A stretch of 64,000 nt of DNA, taken from positions 62,001 to 126,000 of the forward strand of contig JAFKDC010000012.1 of assembly GCA_017255395.1 (NCBI GenBank), written 5' to 3'. How positions within the stretch are numbered: the first letter of the stretch is position 1; every line of letters begins with the position of its first letter. Positions 26,643-36,202 of this stretch are shown one piece after another. This DNA is from Enemella evansiae (GTDB taxonomy: Bacteria; Pseudomonadota; Alphaproteobacteria; Rhodobacterales; Rhodobacteraceae). The position numbers and the translations under genes were made by a program. The notes under the pieces were generated by a model. It had not been told where the DNA came from. It did not search any database and worked only from the letters and a program-made list of their open reading frames with translations.

Positions 26643-26655
26643 GAACGAGTGTTCA
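26642..26655. promoter_or_regulatory. Candidate repressor operator TGAAC-N4-GTTCA
   Basis: TGAACGAGTGTTCA is a perfect inverted repeat with a four-base spacer, immediately after the -10 element and over the likely transcription start. This position suits repression. The form resembles operators of TetR-family acyl-CoA regulators. The regulator gene is not in the window. Confidence 0.55.
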
Positions 26656-26675
26656 ATAAGCGCGGGGAGGGCGCG

Positions 26676-27839
26676 ATGTTTCTGGCCAGCATGGAGTTCG
26701 ACCTTGGCGAAGACGTGAACGCGCTTCGCGAGATGGTCCATAAATGGGCGCAGGAGCGGGTGAAGCCGATGGCCGCCGACATCGACCGCGACAACGTCTT
26801 TCCGCCCGAGCTGTGGCAGGAGATGGGGGCGCTGGGCCTGCTGGGCGTCACGGTCCCCGAGGAATACGGCGGCGCGGGACTTGGCTATCTCGCCCATACC
26901 GTCGCGGTGGAAGAGGTGGCGCGGGCCTCGGCCTCTGTCTCGCTGTCCTACGGCGCGCATTCCAACCTCTGCGTCAACCAGATCCGCCTGAACGGCAACG
27001 ACGAACAGCGCGCCAAATACCTGCCGCGCCTGATCTCGGGCGCGCATGTGGGCGCGCTGGCCATGTCCGAACCGGGGGCGGGGTCGGACGTGGTTTCGAT
27101 GAAGCTGCGGGCGGAAAAGCGCAACGACCGCTACGTGCTGAACGGCAACAAGTACTGGATCACCAACGGCCCCGACGCCGACACGCTGGTGGTCTATGCC
27201 AAGACCGACCCGGAGGCCGGGGCCAAGGGCATCACCGCCTTCCTGATCGAGAAGGAGATGGCGGGTTTCTCGACCTCCAGGCACTTCGACAAGCTGGGGA
27301 TGCGCGGGTCGAACACCGCCGAGCTGATCTTCGAGAATGTCGAGGTACCCTTCGAGAACATCCTCGGCGAAGAGGGCAAGGGCGTGCGCGTGCTGATGTC
27401 GGGGCTGGATTACGAGCGCGTGGTGCTGGCGGGAATCGGCCTTGGCATCATGGCGGCCTGTCTCGACGAGATCATGCCCTATATGGTCGAGCGAAAGCAG
27501 TTCGGACAGAGCATCGGGAACTTCCAGCTCATGCAGGGCAAGATCGCCGACATGTACACCGCGATGAACTCGGCCCGCGCCTATGTCTACGAGGTGGCGC
27601 GCGCCTGCGACCGGGGCACCGTGACCCGGCAGGATGCGGCGGCCTGCTGCCTGTATGCCTCGGAAGAGGCGATGAAGCAGGCGCATCAGGCGGTGCAGGC
27701 CATGGGCGGCGCGGGCTTCCTGAACGACGCGCCGGTGGCGCGCCTCTTCCGCGACGCCAAGCTGATGGAGATCGGCGCGGGAACCTCGGAAATCCGCCGG
27801 ATGCTGGTGGGCCGCGAGCTGATGGGGGCCATGGGATGA
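26676..27839 (+). CDS. ivd: Isovaleryl-CoA dehydrogenase
   Basis: A 387-residue acyl-CoA dehydrogenase that oxidises isovaleryl-CoA to 3-methylcrotonyl-CoA using FAD and electron-transfer flavoprotein. Family signatures are [13 protein letters not shown] and the C-terminal [19 protein letters not shown] with GTSEIRR. The catalytic glutamate is in the helix [11 protein letters not shown] (E247), the position characteristic of isovaleryl-CoA dehydrogenases rather than medium-chain enzymes. It heads a plus-strand leucine catabolic cluster with both carboxylase subunits, HMG-CoA lyase and an enoyl-CoA hydratase. A promoter and operator-like repeat lie directly upstream. Confidence 0.93.
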   Translation: MFLASMEFDLGEDVNALREMVHKWAQERVKPMAADIDRDNVFPPELWQEMGALGLLGVTVPEEYGGAGLGYLAHTVAVEEVARASASVSLSYGAHSNLCVNQIRLNGNDEQRAKYLPRLISGAHVGALAMSEPGAGSDVVSMKLRAEKRNDRYVLNGNKYWITNGPDADTLVVYAKTDPEAGAKGITAFLIEKEMAGFSTSRHFDKLGMRGSNTAELIFENVEVPFENILGEEGKGVRVLMSGLDYERVVLAGIGLGIMAACLDEIMPYMVERKQFGQSIGNFQLMQGKIADMYTAMNSARAYVYEVARACDRGTVTRQDAAACCLYASEEAMKQAHQAVQAMGGAGFLNDAPVARLFRDAKLMEIGAGTSEIRRMLVGRELMGAMG

Positions 27840-27977
27840 GGCCACCGTTGCCTCCTGCGCTTGCGGGTGGTCCCGCCGCTGCCGGGGTCGCGTGCCTTTG
27901 CCCGGATCGCGCCGTGACGGCGAAGCGCCGGCAGCGGCATCGGGCGTTGCCTCAGGGCAGCGGGGCTTGGCCCTGAG

Positions 27978-28292
27978 ATGCCGCGCTGGCTGGTCTGGTC
28001 GCCCGTCTGGGGGCTTCTGGGGCTGACAGCCGTGCTGGGCTGGCGCGAGGGGCGCGCCTTCGTGACGATGACCGAGGGTGACGTGATCGCCGCCTATGCG
28101 CAGCGCTACGTGGTGCAGGCGGGGCCGGGGGCGCGGCCTTCGGACTGCACGGCAGAACCGGGCGGCGCCGCGTGGCTGGTGATCCGTTGTGGACGTGGGC
28201 CGGTGATGGAATATCACGTCAGCCGCTTCGGCTGGCTGAAGCGCATCACAGGCCCCGCGGGGCGCGATATCTTGGAAGGACCGAAAACATGA
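27978..28292 (+). CDS. Small membrane-anchored protein of unknown function
   Basis: A 104-residue protein with an N-terminal hydrophobic segment (residues 3-20, LVWSPVWGLLGLTAVLGW). The soluble part has two cysteines (DCTAEPGG and VIRCGRG) that could form a disulfide in the periplasm. I do not recognise a family. Its TGA overlaps the ATG of the next gene (ATGA at 28289), so it is co-translated with the LprI-like protein. The 138 bp before it contain an 11-bp inverted repeat, GCCGCTGCCGG (27875-27885) with CCGGCAGCGGC (27928-27938). Confidence 0.65.
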   Translation: MPRWLVWSPVWGLLGLTAVLGWREGRAFVTMTEGDVIAAYAQRYVVQAGPGARPSDCTAEPGGAAWLVIRCGRGPVMEYHVSRFGWLKRITGPAGRDILEGPKT

Positions 28293-28765
28293 AATGGATG
28301 GCTCTGATGCTCTTGCCCGGCGCGGCCTTCGCGCAGGACGGGCTGGTGTTCTCGCCGCAGGCGACCGAGGCTTGCTTCGCAGAGGAAGGCTATGCCGAGG
28401 ATTGCATCGGCCTGTCGGCCAACCAGTGCATGACCGACACGTTCGGCGGCGAGTCCACCGCCGGGATGGGCGGCTGTCTGGATGCGGAATGGCAGTACTG
28501 GGACGACCGCCTGAATGCCGCTTACGGCGAGGCGATGGCGCAGGCGAAGTCCATGGACGCGGACAAGATGGACTTTGCCCCCTCGCAGGCCGAGGCGCTT
28601 CAGGCGATGCAGCGGCTGTGGATTCCCTACCGCGACGGGCAGTGCGACTATGTCCGCAGCCAGTGGGGCGGCGGCACCGGCGGCGGGCCCGCCTCGCTGG
28701 AATGCCTGATGACCCTGACCGCGCGGCAGGCGCTGTTCCTCGAAAGCGCAACACAAGAGTACTGA
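28289..28765 (+). CDS. Secreted LprI/DUF1311-like protein
   Basis: A 158-residue exported protein. A short signal peptide (MKWMALMLLPGAAFAQ) is followed by a cysteine-containing region (ACFAEEGYAEDCIG, NQCMTD, GGCLDAE) and the DUF1311 core WQYWDDRLNAAYGEAM...LQAMQRLWIPYRDGQCDY. The family includes the lysozyme inhibitor LprI. A role in leucine catabolism is not obvious. It starts inside the stop of the preceding gene and ends overlapping the start of the acyl-CoA synthetase (TGATG), so it is firmly embedded in the operon. Confidence 0.8.
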   Translation: MKWMALMLLPGAAFAQDGLVFSPQATEACFAEEGYAEDCIGLSANQCMTDTFGGESTAGMGGCLDAEWQYWDDRLNAAYGEAMAQAKSMDADKMDFAPSQAEALQAMQRLWIPYRDGQCDYVRSQWGGGTGGGPASLECLMTLTARQALFLESATQEY

Positions 28766-30315
28766 TGCTGCAAAACCCCGGATCATATCAGGCGCTGCGC
28801 GACGGTTTCCGGTGGGAGATCCCCGCCCGGCTGAACCTTGCCGCGCAGGCCTGCGATGACTGGGTGGCACGGGCGCCGGACCGGCTGGCGCTCATCGACC
28901 TCAGCGAGGGCGCGCGCCGCGACTGGAGTTACGGCGCGCTTCAAGACCTGTCCCGGCGGGTACAGGCAGCGCTGCGCGCGCGGGATGTGTCGCGCGGCGA
29001 CCGGGTGGGCGTCCTGCTGTCGCAATCGCCGCTCTGTGCCGCCGCGCATCTGGCGATCTGGCGCATGGGGGCGGTCTCGGTGCCGCTGTTCAAGCTGTTC
29101 CGCCACGACGCGCTGGCCAGCCGGGTGGGCGACAGTGGCGCGGCGGTGGTGGTGACAGACGACGAAGGCGCCGCGATGCTGGACGGGCTGGGCGTCACGG
29201 CGCTGACCGGTGCGGCGCTGTCGACCGACGCCGCGCCCGCCACGCCGGAACCGACCGGCCCCGAGGACCCCGCCGTGCTGATCTACACCAGCGGCACCAC
29301 GGGCACACCCAAGGGCGCGCTGCACGGCCACCGGGTGTTGACCGGCCACCTGCCGGGGGTCGCGGTCAGCCACGATTTCCTCGGCCAGCCTGGCGACGTG
29401 CTCTGGACGCCCGCCGACTGGGCGTGGATCGGTGGGCTTTTCGACGTGCTGATGCCGGGGCTGGCGCTGGGTGTGCCGGTGGTCGCCGCACGGATGCCGC
29501 GTTTCAACGTGGACGAATGCAGGCGCATCGTGACCGAGGCGGGGGTGCGCAACGTCTTTTTCCCGCCCACCGCGCTGCGGATGCTCAAGGCGGCGGGCGC
29601 CGCGCTTCCGGGCCTGCGCTCCGTCGCTTCGGGCGGCGAGCCGCTGGGCGCCGAGATGCTGGCATGGGGACGGCAGGCCTTTGGCGTCGGGATCAACGAA
29701 TTCTACGGCCAGACCGAGTGCAATATGGTCGCCTCGTCCTGCGGCGCGCTCTTTCCGGCGCGGCCCGGCGCCATCGGGCGCGCGGTGCCCGGCTTCGACG
29801 TGGCGGTGATCGACGCGCAGGGAGAGCCGACCGCCGAAGAGGGCGACATCGCCGTCCGGCGCGGGGCGGCCTCGATGTTCCTCGGCTACTGGAACCGACT
29901 CGAGGCCACGGCAGAGAAGTTTCGCGGCGACTGGATGCTGATGGGCGACCGGGGCATCGCAGAGGACGGCTTTCTGCGCTTCCTGGGCCGCGAGGACGAC
30001 GTGATCACCAGCGCGGGCTACCGCATCGGTCCCGCCGAGATCGAGGATTGCCTGATGACCCATCCGGCGGTCGCCACCGTGGGCGTTGTCGGCAAGCCCT
30101 GCGCGCTGCGCACCGAGATCGTCAAGGCCTACGTGGTGCTGAAACCGGGCGCCGCACCGGGTGAGGCAGAGTTAATGTACTGGGTGAAGGAACGCCTTGC
30201 AAGCTATTCCTATCCAAGGGAAATCGCCTTCGTCGAGGCGCTGCCCATGACCGTCACCGGCAAGGTGATCCGCAAGGACCTGAGGGCCCGCGCCGCGGCG
30301 GAGGGGCCGGCATGA
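28765..30315 (+). CDS. AMP-binding acyl-CoA synthetase
   Basis: A 516-residue adenylate-forming enzyme. The P-loop is YTSGTTGTPKG, the A4/A5 region contains NEFYGQTEC, A7 is LMGDRG and the C-terminal lysine motif is VTGKVIRKD. It should activate a short- or medium-chain carboxylate to its CoA thioester. Inside a leucine/isovalerate cluster the likely substrates are isovalerate or acetoacetate-related acids, but this is inference. The ATG shares a base with the stop of the LprI-like gene. Confidence 0.88.
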   Translation: MLQNPGSYQALRDGFRWEIPARLNLAAQACDDWVARAPDRLALIDLSEGARRDWSYGALQDLSRRVQAALRARDVSRGDRVGVLLSQSPLCAAAHLAIWRMGAVSVPLFKLFRHDALASRVGDSGAAVVVTDDEGAAMLDGLGVTALTGAALSTDAAPATPEPTGPEDPAVLIYTSGTTGTPKGALHGHRVLTGHLPGVAVSHDFLGQPGDVLWTPADWAWIGGLFDVLMPGLALGVPVVAARMPRFNVDECRRIVTEAGVRNVFFPPTALRMLKAAGAALPGLRSVASGGEPLGAEMLAWGRQAFGVGINEFYGQTECNMVASSCGALFPARPGAIGRAVPGFDVAVIDAQGEPTAEEGDIAVRRGAASMFLGYWNRLEATAEKFRGDWMLMGDRGIAEDGFLRFLGREDDVITSAGYRIGPAEIEDCLMTHPAVATVGVVGKPCALRTEIVKAYVVLKPGAAPGEAELMYWVKERLASYSYPREIAFVEALPMTVTGKVIRKDLRARAAAEGPA

Positions 30316-30911
30316 TCCGCGCGCTTGCCGTGATCGCGGGCCTTGGCATTTGCCCTTGCCACGCGCAGGAGGAGGCGCGCGAACCGCTGCCGGATTTCGC
30401 CACCTGCATGGATATGGAGGCGGCGCGCTACGAGCGCGCGCTCAAACGCCTGCGCGAGATGCCCGACGCGCAGGAGTTCGAGATCGGCGACGAGCGCGGC
30501 ACCGGCTATTGCGGGTCGGTGGGCATTGTCCTCTGCGACCGGCTGGAGGTGCCGGAGCAGGTCCAGGACTGCCAGCTGGCCCTCGCTGCCGAGCAGCTGG
30601 CGCTTGCCGCAAAGGTCCGCGACGCGCTGCCCGACCCCGAGACGGTCCAGACCGGCGGTGCCTTCGAGCGGGCTCTCTATCCGCAGGTCTATGCGCTGGC
30701 CGAGGGCATCTCGGCAGGCCCCGACTGCGATGGGGCCGAAGCCGCCTTTCAGGCCTGGTGCGCGGCATGGGAGGCCAACAATCGCCTCTCGACCGCCGTG
30801 CTGGCCTGGCAACTGGCGCGCTTCATGGGCCTGGCAGAACCGGCGACAGCGGCGGGCTGGGCCGACAGGCCGCCCCCCGTCCGGCCTCGGGCCCGTGAGG
30901 AAGACAGCTGA
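30312..30911 (+). CDS. Secreted cysteine-containing protein of unknown function
   Basis: A 199-residue protein with an N-terminal signal peptide (MIRALAVIAGLGICPCHAQ) and about seven mature cysteines (ATCMD, YCGSVG, LCDRL, DCQLA, DCDGAE, WCAAW). It is largely helical, with Ala/Glu-rich segments, and ends in a basic Pro/Arg tail. No family is recognised. The start overlaps the acyl-CoA synthetase stop (ATGA), showing translational coupling. Together with the gene at 31090 it forms a small block of exported proteins between the synthetase and the carboxylase. Confidence 0.7.
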   Translation: MIRALAVIAGLGICPCHAQEEAREPLPDFATCMDMEAARYERALKRLREMPDAQEFEIGDERGTGYCGSVGIVLCDRLEVPEQVQDCQLALAAEQLALAAKVRDALPDPETVQTGGAFERALYPQVYALAEGISAGPDCDGAEAAFQAWCAAWEANNRLSTAVLAWQLARFMGLAEPATAAGWADRPPPVRPRAREEDS

Positions 30912-31089
30912 TCCCATGCAGTTATCCACAGGAAAATCTCTGGAAATCGCGAAAATCCCGCACAAAGGCGCCGGATGGGTCGGGCGCCGGTATTGCGTGG
31001 CTTTCCGGCAGGTTGCAGGCTTTGGCCGCCGATCAGGGCGCCCTCTGCCGGGCGCCGGTCGCGTTGCTGCCAACCTGTGCGAGGGAAAG

Positions 31090-31581
31090 ATGAAAGCGAT
31101 CTGGGTGTGTGTTCTGGGGCTGTCCATGGGCCTGACGGGAAAGGCGGCGTTGGCCGCCTCGGACGATCTGGACCTGACGCCGGGCCTTCTGGCGGTGCAG
31201 GCCTGCGTCGCAGAGGTGGGCAAGGCCGCCCGCGTAACCACCGACTATGGCTGCGCCGAGGCGGCCTATGTCGCCTGCGCCATCGGCGGGCGGCTGGAAC
31301 GACCGCTGACCCTGTGCCTCGACGGCACGCGGGCGGCGCTGGCGCGTGACGTGGCGGGACTGCTGGACGGTCTGCCGCGCCGGGTGCCCGCGGAACTGGG
31401 GATGCCCCAGGACGAATACCGCCAGATGCGGCGGACGCTTGTGGCGGCGCCGGACTGGCCGGGCTGCCCCAAGGGCGACGCGGGGGCGGAATGCCTGTAC
31501 CGCCACGTCGCGGAACAATGGGTCGAGGCGCGCGAGCTGATCCGCGCCTTCGACGCGGTGACAGGCAGGGAGGCCGAATGA
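31090..31581 (+). CDS. Secreted protein of unknown function before mccB
   Basis: A 163-residue protein with a clean signal peptide ([22 protein letters not shown]). The mature part is helical with cysteines spaced [39 protein letters not shown], suggesting three disulfides. It may be a distant relative of the neighbouring exported protein, but I see no convincing alignment. Its TGA overlaps the mccB ATG (ATGA), so translation of the carboxylase subunit is coupled to an exported protein. AGGGAAAG precedes the ATG. Confidence 0.7.
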   Translation: MKAIWVCVLGLSMGLTGKAALAASDDLDLTPGLLAVQACVAEVGKAARVTTDYGCAEAAYVACAIGGRLERPLTLCLDGTRAALARDVAGLLDGLPRRVPAELGMPQDEYRQMRRTLVAAPDWPGCPKGDAGAECLYRHVAEQWVEARELIRAFDAVTGREAE

Positions 31582-33203
31582 AACTGACATCCCAGGCGAT
31601 TGCCGGGTCCGAGGGGTTTCGCGCCAACGAGGCGGCGCATCTCGAGGCGCTGCGCGTGGTGCGCGAGGCCGCCGAGGCGGCGGCGGAAGGCGGCGGGGCG
31701 CGGGCGCGCGAGCGGCACCTGTCGCGCGGCAAGATGCTTCCGCGAGAGCGCGTCGCGGCGCTGCTTGATCCGGGCTCTGCCTTTCTCGAGATCGGCGCCA
31801 CGGCGGCGCATGGGATGTACGAGGGCGCGGCGCCCGCGGCGGGGATGATCGCCGGGGTTGGCCTTGTCGAGGGGCGGCAGGTCATGGTGGTCTGCAACGA
31901 CGCCACGGTGAAGGGCGGCACCTACTACCCGATGTCGGTGAAGAAGCACCTGCGCGCGCAGGAGATCGCCGCCGAATGCCAGCTGCCCTGTGTCTACCTG
32001 GTGGATTCGGGCGGCGCGAACCTGCCGAACCAGGACGAGGTCTTTCCCGACCGCGACCACTTTGGCCGGATCTTCTACAACCAGGCGCAGATGTCGGCCC
32101 GGGGCATCGCGCAGATCGCCGTGGTCATGGGCTCCTGCACGGCGGGCGGCGCCTATGTGCCCGCCATGTCCGACGTCTCGATCATCGTGAAAGAGCAGGG
32201 GACCATTTTCCTTGCCGGGCCGCCGCTGGTGAAGGCCGCGACAGGCGAGGTGGTCAGCGCCGAGGACCTCGGCGGCGGCGACGTGCACACGCGCCTGTCG
32301 GGCGTGGCGGATTACCTCGCCGAGGACGACGCCCATGCGCTGGAACTGGCGCGGCGGGCGGTGCGCTCGCTGGGGCAGGGCGGCGCGGGAGGGCCGCTTT
32401 CGGGCGGTGGCGAGAACGCCGCCCCGACGGGCGAAGCGCCGGCCTATGACCCCGCCGAGATGCTGGGCGTGGTGCCCGCCGACCTGCGCACCCCCTACGA
32501 CATCCGAGAAGTGATCGCGCGGGTGGTCGACGGCTCCTACTTCGACGAGTTCAAGGCCCGCTTCGGCGAGACGCTGGTCTGCGGCTTCGCCCGCGTCTGC
32601 GGCATGGACGTCGGCATCGTCGCCAACAACGGCGTGCTCTTCTCCGAGGCCGCCGCCAAGGGTGCGCATTTCGTGGAACTCTGCTCGCAGCGCCGCATCC
32701 CGCTGGTCTTCCTGCAGAATATCACCGGCTTCATGGTGGGCCGCAAATACGAGAACGAGGGCATCGCGCGGCACGGCGCCAAGATGGTAACCGCGGTGGC
32801 CACGACCTCGGTGCCCAAGGTGACGCTGCTGGTCGGCGGTTCCTTCGGCGCGGGCAACTACGGCATGGCTGGCCGCGCCTACCAGCCGCGCTTCCTCTGG
32901 ACATGGCCCAACAGCCGCATCTCGGTCATGGGCGGCGCACAGGCGGCGGGCGTGCTGGCCACGGTGAAACGCGATGCGATGGAGCGCGCGGGGCAGGACT
33001 GGTCCGCCGAGGAAGAGGCAGAATTCAAGCGCCCCACGATCGAGATGTTCGAGCGCCAGTCGCATCCGCTTTATGCTGCGGCACGGCTCTGGGACGATGG
33101 TATCGTCGATCCGCGCAAGACACGCGAGGTGCTGGCGCTGTCGCTGCGGGCCGCCCTGAACGCGCCCATCGAGGAGACGCGCTTTGGCGTATTCCGGATG
33201 TAG
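31578..33203 (+). CDS. mccB: Methylcrotonyl-CoA carboxylase, carboxyltransferase (beta) subunit
   Basis: A 541-residue acyl-CoA carboxyltransferase with the crotonase-like halves of the AccD5/MCCC2 family. Landmarks are [34 protein letters not shown] (interrupted here for length), [18 protein letters not shown] and [22 protein letters not shown]. The last motif and the PNQDEVFPD loop are typical of methylcrotonyl-CoA rather than propionyl-CoA carboxylase. It transfers the biotin-bound carboxyl group to 3-methylcrotonyl-CoA. It lies upstream of the biotin-carrying alpha subunit, separated by a strong stem-loop region. Confidence 0.92.
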   Translation: MKLTSQAIAGSEGFRANEAAHLEALRVVREAAEAAAEGGGARARERHLSRGKMLPRERVAALLDPGSAFLEIGATAAHGMYEGAAPAAGMIAGVGLVEGRQVMVVCNDATVKGGTYYPMSVKKHLRAQEIAAECQLPCVYLVDSGGANLPNQDEVFPDRDHFGRIFYNQAQMSARGIAQIAVVMGSCTAGGAYVPAMSDVSIIVKEQGTIFLAGPPLVKAATGEVVSAEDLGGGDVHTRLSGVADYLAEDDAHALELARRAVRSLGQGGAGGPLSGGGENAAPTGEAPAYDPAEMLGVVPADLRTPYDIREVIARVVDGSYFDEFKARFGETLVCGFARVCGMDVGIVANNGVLFSEAAAKGAHFVELCSQRRIPLVFLQNITGFMVGRKYENEGIARHGAKMVTAVATTSVPKVTLLVGGSFGAGNYGMAGRAYQPRFLWTWPNSRISVMGGAQAAGVLATVKRDAMERAGQDWSAEEEAEFKRPTIEMFERQSHPLYAAARLWDDGIVDPRKTREVLALSLRAALNAPIEETRFGVFRM

Positions 33204-33208
33204 CGGAG

Positions 33209-33333
33209 GAGGGGCGCTGCCCCTCTGCTCCTGCGGAGCATTCACCCCGGGATATTTCGGGACAGAAGAAACGAGGGTCCGGTTTTCTTCTGTCCGCAAA
33301 TATCCCGGGGAGCGCGAGGGGCTGGCCCCTCGC
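33209..33333. repeat. Triple stem-loop between mccB and mccA, built on inverted copies of the GRTATTT motif
   Basis: Three hairpins lie in 125 bp. The first has arms GAGGGGC (33209-33215) and GCCCCTC (33219-33225). The central one pairs 33245-33270 with 33285-33310 (24 of 26 positions complementary), each arm being one copy of the motif CCCCGGGATATTT...GGACAGAAGAA. The third has arms GCGAGGGG (33314-33321) and CCCCTCGC (33326-33333). It could separate mccB and mccA mRNAs or set their ratio. Confidence 0.9.
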
Positions 33334-33377
33334 ATCCGACGCAAGACAAACGCGGGACGGCCCGGATGGAGGAACCC

Positions 33378-35327
33378 ATGTTCGACACAATCCTGATCGC
33401 CAACCGGGGCGAGATCGCGGCCCGGGTGATCCGCACCGCGCGGGCCATGGGGCTGCGCACGGTGGCGGTACATTCCGACGTGGACGCGGGCGCGCTGCAT
33501 GTGGCCTTGGCGGATGTGGCGGTGGATATCGGCGGGGCCGCGCCGGCGCAAAGCTATCTGCGTGGCGAGGCGATCATCCAGGCGGCGCGGGACACCGGCG
33601 CGCAGGCGATCCATCCGGGCTATGGGTTCCTGTCCGAGAACCCGGATTTCGTCGAGATGGTGGAGGCCGCCGGGCTGACCTTCATCGGGCCATCGGCAGC
33701 GGCCATCCGCGAGATGGGTCTGAAGGATGCCGCCAAGCGGCTGATGGCCGGGGCCGGGGTGCCGGTGGTGCCCGGCTACATGGGCGAGGATCAGGACCCG
33801 GGTCATCTGGAGGTCGAGGCCGCGCAGATCGGCTACCCGGTGCTCATCAAGGCCGTCGCGGGGGGCGGTGGCAAGGGCATGCGGCTGGTCTCGCGGGCCG
33901 AAGATTTCGTCGACGCGCTGGAACGGGCCAAGGCCGAGGCCCTGGGCGCTTTCGGCAACGACCACGTGCTGATCGAGAAATACATCCAGCAGCCGCGTCA
34001 TATCGAGGTGCAGGTCTTTGGCGACGGCACCCGGGCGGTGCATCTGTTCGAGCGGGATTGTTCCCTGCAGCGCCGTCATCAGAAGGTCATCGAGGAGGCG
34101 CCCGCGCCCGGCATGACCGAAGAGATGCGCGCCGCCATGGGCGCCGCCGCCGTGCGCGCCGCCGAGGCGATCGGCTACAGCGGCGCGGGTACGGTGGAGT
34201 TCATCGTCGACGGCGCCGATGGGCTGCGGCCCGACGGTTTCTGGTTCATGGAGATGAACACCCGTCTTCAGGTCGAGCATCCGGTCACCGAGGAAATCAC
34301 CGGCGTCGACCTCGTGGAATGGCAGATCCGGGTCGCCTCGGGCGAACCCTTGCCCGCCCGGCAGGAGGATCTTTCGATCCGCGGCCATGCCTTCGAGGCG
34401 CGGCTCTATGCCGAGGACGTGCCCGCCGGGTTCCTGCCCGCGACGGGGCGGCTGTCGCATCTGTCCTTTCCCGCCGGTGTCAGGGCCGAAAGCGGCGTGC
34501 GCGCGGGCGACGTCATCAGCCCGCATTATGACCCGATGATCGCGAAGATCGTGGTGCACGGGCCGACCCGCGCGGTGGCCCTGCGGCAGCTGGCGCGCGG
34601 GCTCGCGGGGACGCAGGTGGCGGGCACCGTGACCAACCTTGGTTTCCTGGGCGCGCTTGCGAACCACGCAGGCTTTGCGCGCGGCGACGTGGATACCGGA
34701 CTGATCGCGCGGGACCTCGAGGCTCTGACCGCCTCTGTCCTGTCGGACGACAGCAGGGCGCGGGCCACCGCGCAGGCGGCCCTTGTGGTGGCGGGGCTGT
34801 GGGAGGCCAGCGATGCCTTCACCGGCTTTACGCTGTGGGGGCCGCTGTACCGGCTGGTGCCGCTGCTGCATGACGGCGATGACGCCGCTGTCGCGCTGGC
34901 CGTGCTTGGCCCCGATGCGGTCACGGTGTCCTGCAACGGAACGGTAGTCGAGGCGCGGCGTGGGGCGGGCGGCTGGCGCCTGAACGGCGCCCTGCCGGCG
35001 GATCATGCCGACGACGGCCAGAGGATCACCGTCTTTGTCGGGCCGGGGCTGGTCTTCGACCGGGTCGATCCGCTGTCGCGCGGCGGGGCCGAGGCCGCCG
35101 GGTCCGATGTCACCCTGGCGCCGATGCCGGGGCGCGTGGTGTCGGTGCATGTCCGGGGCGGACAGGCGGTCGAGGCCGGAGACCGGCTGGCGGTTCTGGA
35201 GGCGATGAAGATGGAACACACGCTGACCGCCGCCCGCGACGGAACCATCGCCGAGGTGATGGTGCGCGAGGGCGATCAGGTCGAGGCCGGGGCGCCGCTG
35301 GTCAGGCTGGAGGAGGTGGAGGCATGA
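33378..35327 (+). CDS. mccA: Methylcrotonyl-CoA carboxylase, biotin carboxylase/BCCP (alpha) subunit
   Basis: A 649-residue protein. The N-terminal biotin carboxylase (about 1-445) has ILIANRGEIAARV, the glycine-rich ATP loop KAVAGGGGKGMR and MEMNTRLQVEHPVTE. A central BT-like linker follows. The C-terminal biotinyl domain has EAMKMEH with K611 as the biotin site. It carboxylates biotin from bicarbonate and ATP for the beta subunit. I used the second ATG (33378), which has GGAGGA at the right distance, and not the one at 33366. The BirA encoded at 63013 could be the ligase that charges it. Confidence 0.93.
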   Translation: MFDTILIANRGEIAARVIRTARAMGLRTVAVHSDVDAGALHVALADVAVDIGGAAPAQSYLRGEAIIQAARDTGAQAIHPGYGFLSENPDFVEMVEAAGLTFIGPSAAAIREMGLKDAAKRLMAGAGVPVVPGYMGEDQDPGHLEVEAAQIGYPVLIKAVAGGGGKGMRLVSRAEDFVDALERAKAEALGAFGNDHVLIEKYIQQPRHIEVQVFGDGTRAVHLFERDCSLQRRHQKVIEEAPAPGMTEEMRAAMGAAAVRAAEAIGYSGAGTVEFIVDGADGLRPDGFWFMEMNTRLQVEHPVTEEITGVDLVEWQIRVASGEPLPARQEDLSIRGHAFEARLYAEDVPAGFLPATGRLSHLSFPAGVRAESGVRAGDVISPHYDPMIAKIVVHGPTRAVALRQLARGLAGTQVAGTVTNLGFLGALANHAGFARGDVDTGLIARDLEALTASVLSDDSRARATAQAALVVAGLWEASDAFTGFTLWGPLYRLVPLLHDGDDAAVALAVLGPDAVTVSCNGTVVEARRGAGGWRLNGALPADHADDGQRITVFVGPGLVFDRVDPLSRGGAEAAGSDVTLAPMPGRVVSVHVRGGQAVEAGDRLAVLEAMKMEHTLTAARDGTIAEVMVREGDQVEAGAPLVRLEEVEA

Positions 35328-35394
35328 GGGCTTGTGGTCCGGGAAGTCGGGCGCGGCCGGTCCCGCGCGCCTGCGCGGCGCGGAGGGCGGGGCG

Positions 35395-36060
35395 ATGATG
35401 CGGCTGCACCATGTGCAATACGGGCGGTCGTTCCGCGTGCTCTGGCTTTATGAGGAGATCGGCGAGGCGGTGCTGGGGCCGCTGGAGATCGTCGAGCACC
35501 GGATCGGCTCGAAGGAAATGCGGGAAAGCGACCTGCCGCGGCTGTCGCCCGCGGTGCGCATACCGGCGATCGAGCTGGACGGGCTTGAGATGTCCGAATC
35601 CGGCGCCATCGTGCAGCATCTCTGCGAGACCTGCGCGCCTACGCTCGACCGGCCGGTTGGAGATGCCGAGCGGCCCGCCTTCCTGCAGTGGATTCATTTC
35701 GCCGAGACTCAGGCCAGCCTTGTCGAGAACCTCAACCTTCAGATGGTCTTCCTGCGTCCCCCGGCAAAGCCGTCGCCGGTGGTGGTCAAGCTGACCGTGG
35801 CGCGGCTGAGGCAGACGGTTGCGGGGATGGAGGCCAGGCTGGGCGCGGGCTACCTTCTGCCCTCGGGCTTCTCGGGGGCGGATGTGATGATGGGCTTCAA
35901 CCTGTTCGCGATCCCCTACTTCGTGGACCTCGCGCCCTTTCCGAAGGTGCGGGCCTACAAGGCGCTGCTGGAGACGCGCGCGGCGCATCGGCGCGCCTGT
36001 GCCCGCGAGGGCGCGCAGCGGTTCTATACGCAGGATTTCTACCCGGTGCCCGAGGCGTGA
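35395..36060 (+). CDS. Glutathione S-transferase family protein
   Basis: A 221-residue protein with an N-terminal thioredoxin-like GST domain (LHHVQYGRSFRVLWLYEEIG; cis-proline in AVRIPAIEL; ESGAIVQHL as the gamma-glutamyl contact) and an all-helical C-terminal domain. The usual catalytic serine or cysteine position is occupied by the YGRSF segment, so activity type is uncertain. It may detoxify electrophilic enoyl-CoA intermediates of the surrounding pathway; that is inference. GGAGG lies 8 bp before the ATG at 35395, and a second ATG follows immediately. Confidence 0.82.
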   Translation: MMRLHHVQYGRSFRVLWLYEEIGEAVLGPLEIVEHRIGSKEMRESDLPRLSPAVRIPAIELDGLEMSESGAIVQHLCETCAPTLDRPVGDAERPAFLQWIHFAETQASLVENLNLQMVFLRPPAKPSPVVVKLTVARLRQTVAGMEARLGAGYLLPSGFSGADVMMGFNLFAIPYFVDLAPFPKVRAYKALLETRAAHRRACAREGAQRFYTQDFYPVPEA

Positions 36061-36095
36061 TGCGGCGGGCCGGGTCGCGTGGGGTGCGGTCGGAT

Positions 36096-36130
36096 GCCTC
36101 CGGCGGAGGGTATTTGGACCAAGAAGAAGC
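36096..36130 (+). repeat. Copy of the GRTATTT-GGAC-AGAAGAA intergenic motif
   Basis: GCCTCCGGCGG, then AGGGTATTTGGACC and AAGAAGAAGC, just after the GST gene. It is nearly identical to 62963-62997, which is 27 kb away, and the core matches 33245-33310 and 14751-14781. Confidence 0.85.
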
Positions 36131-36202
36131 CCGGTCCCTGCGAGAGGGCGCGGGCGTCGCGGTGACGAAAGGGGGCGGCATGGGCATGACGCGGGCAGGG
36201 CG

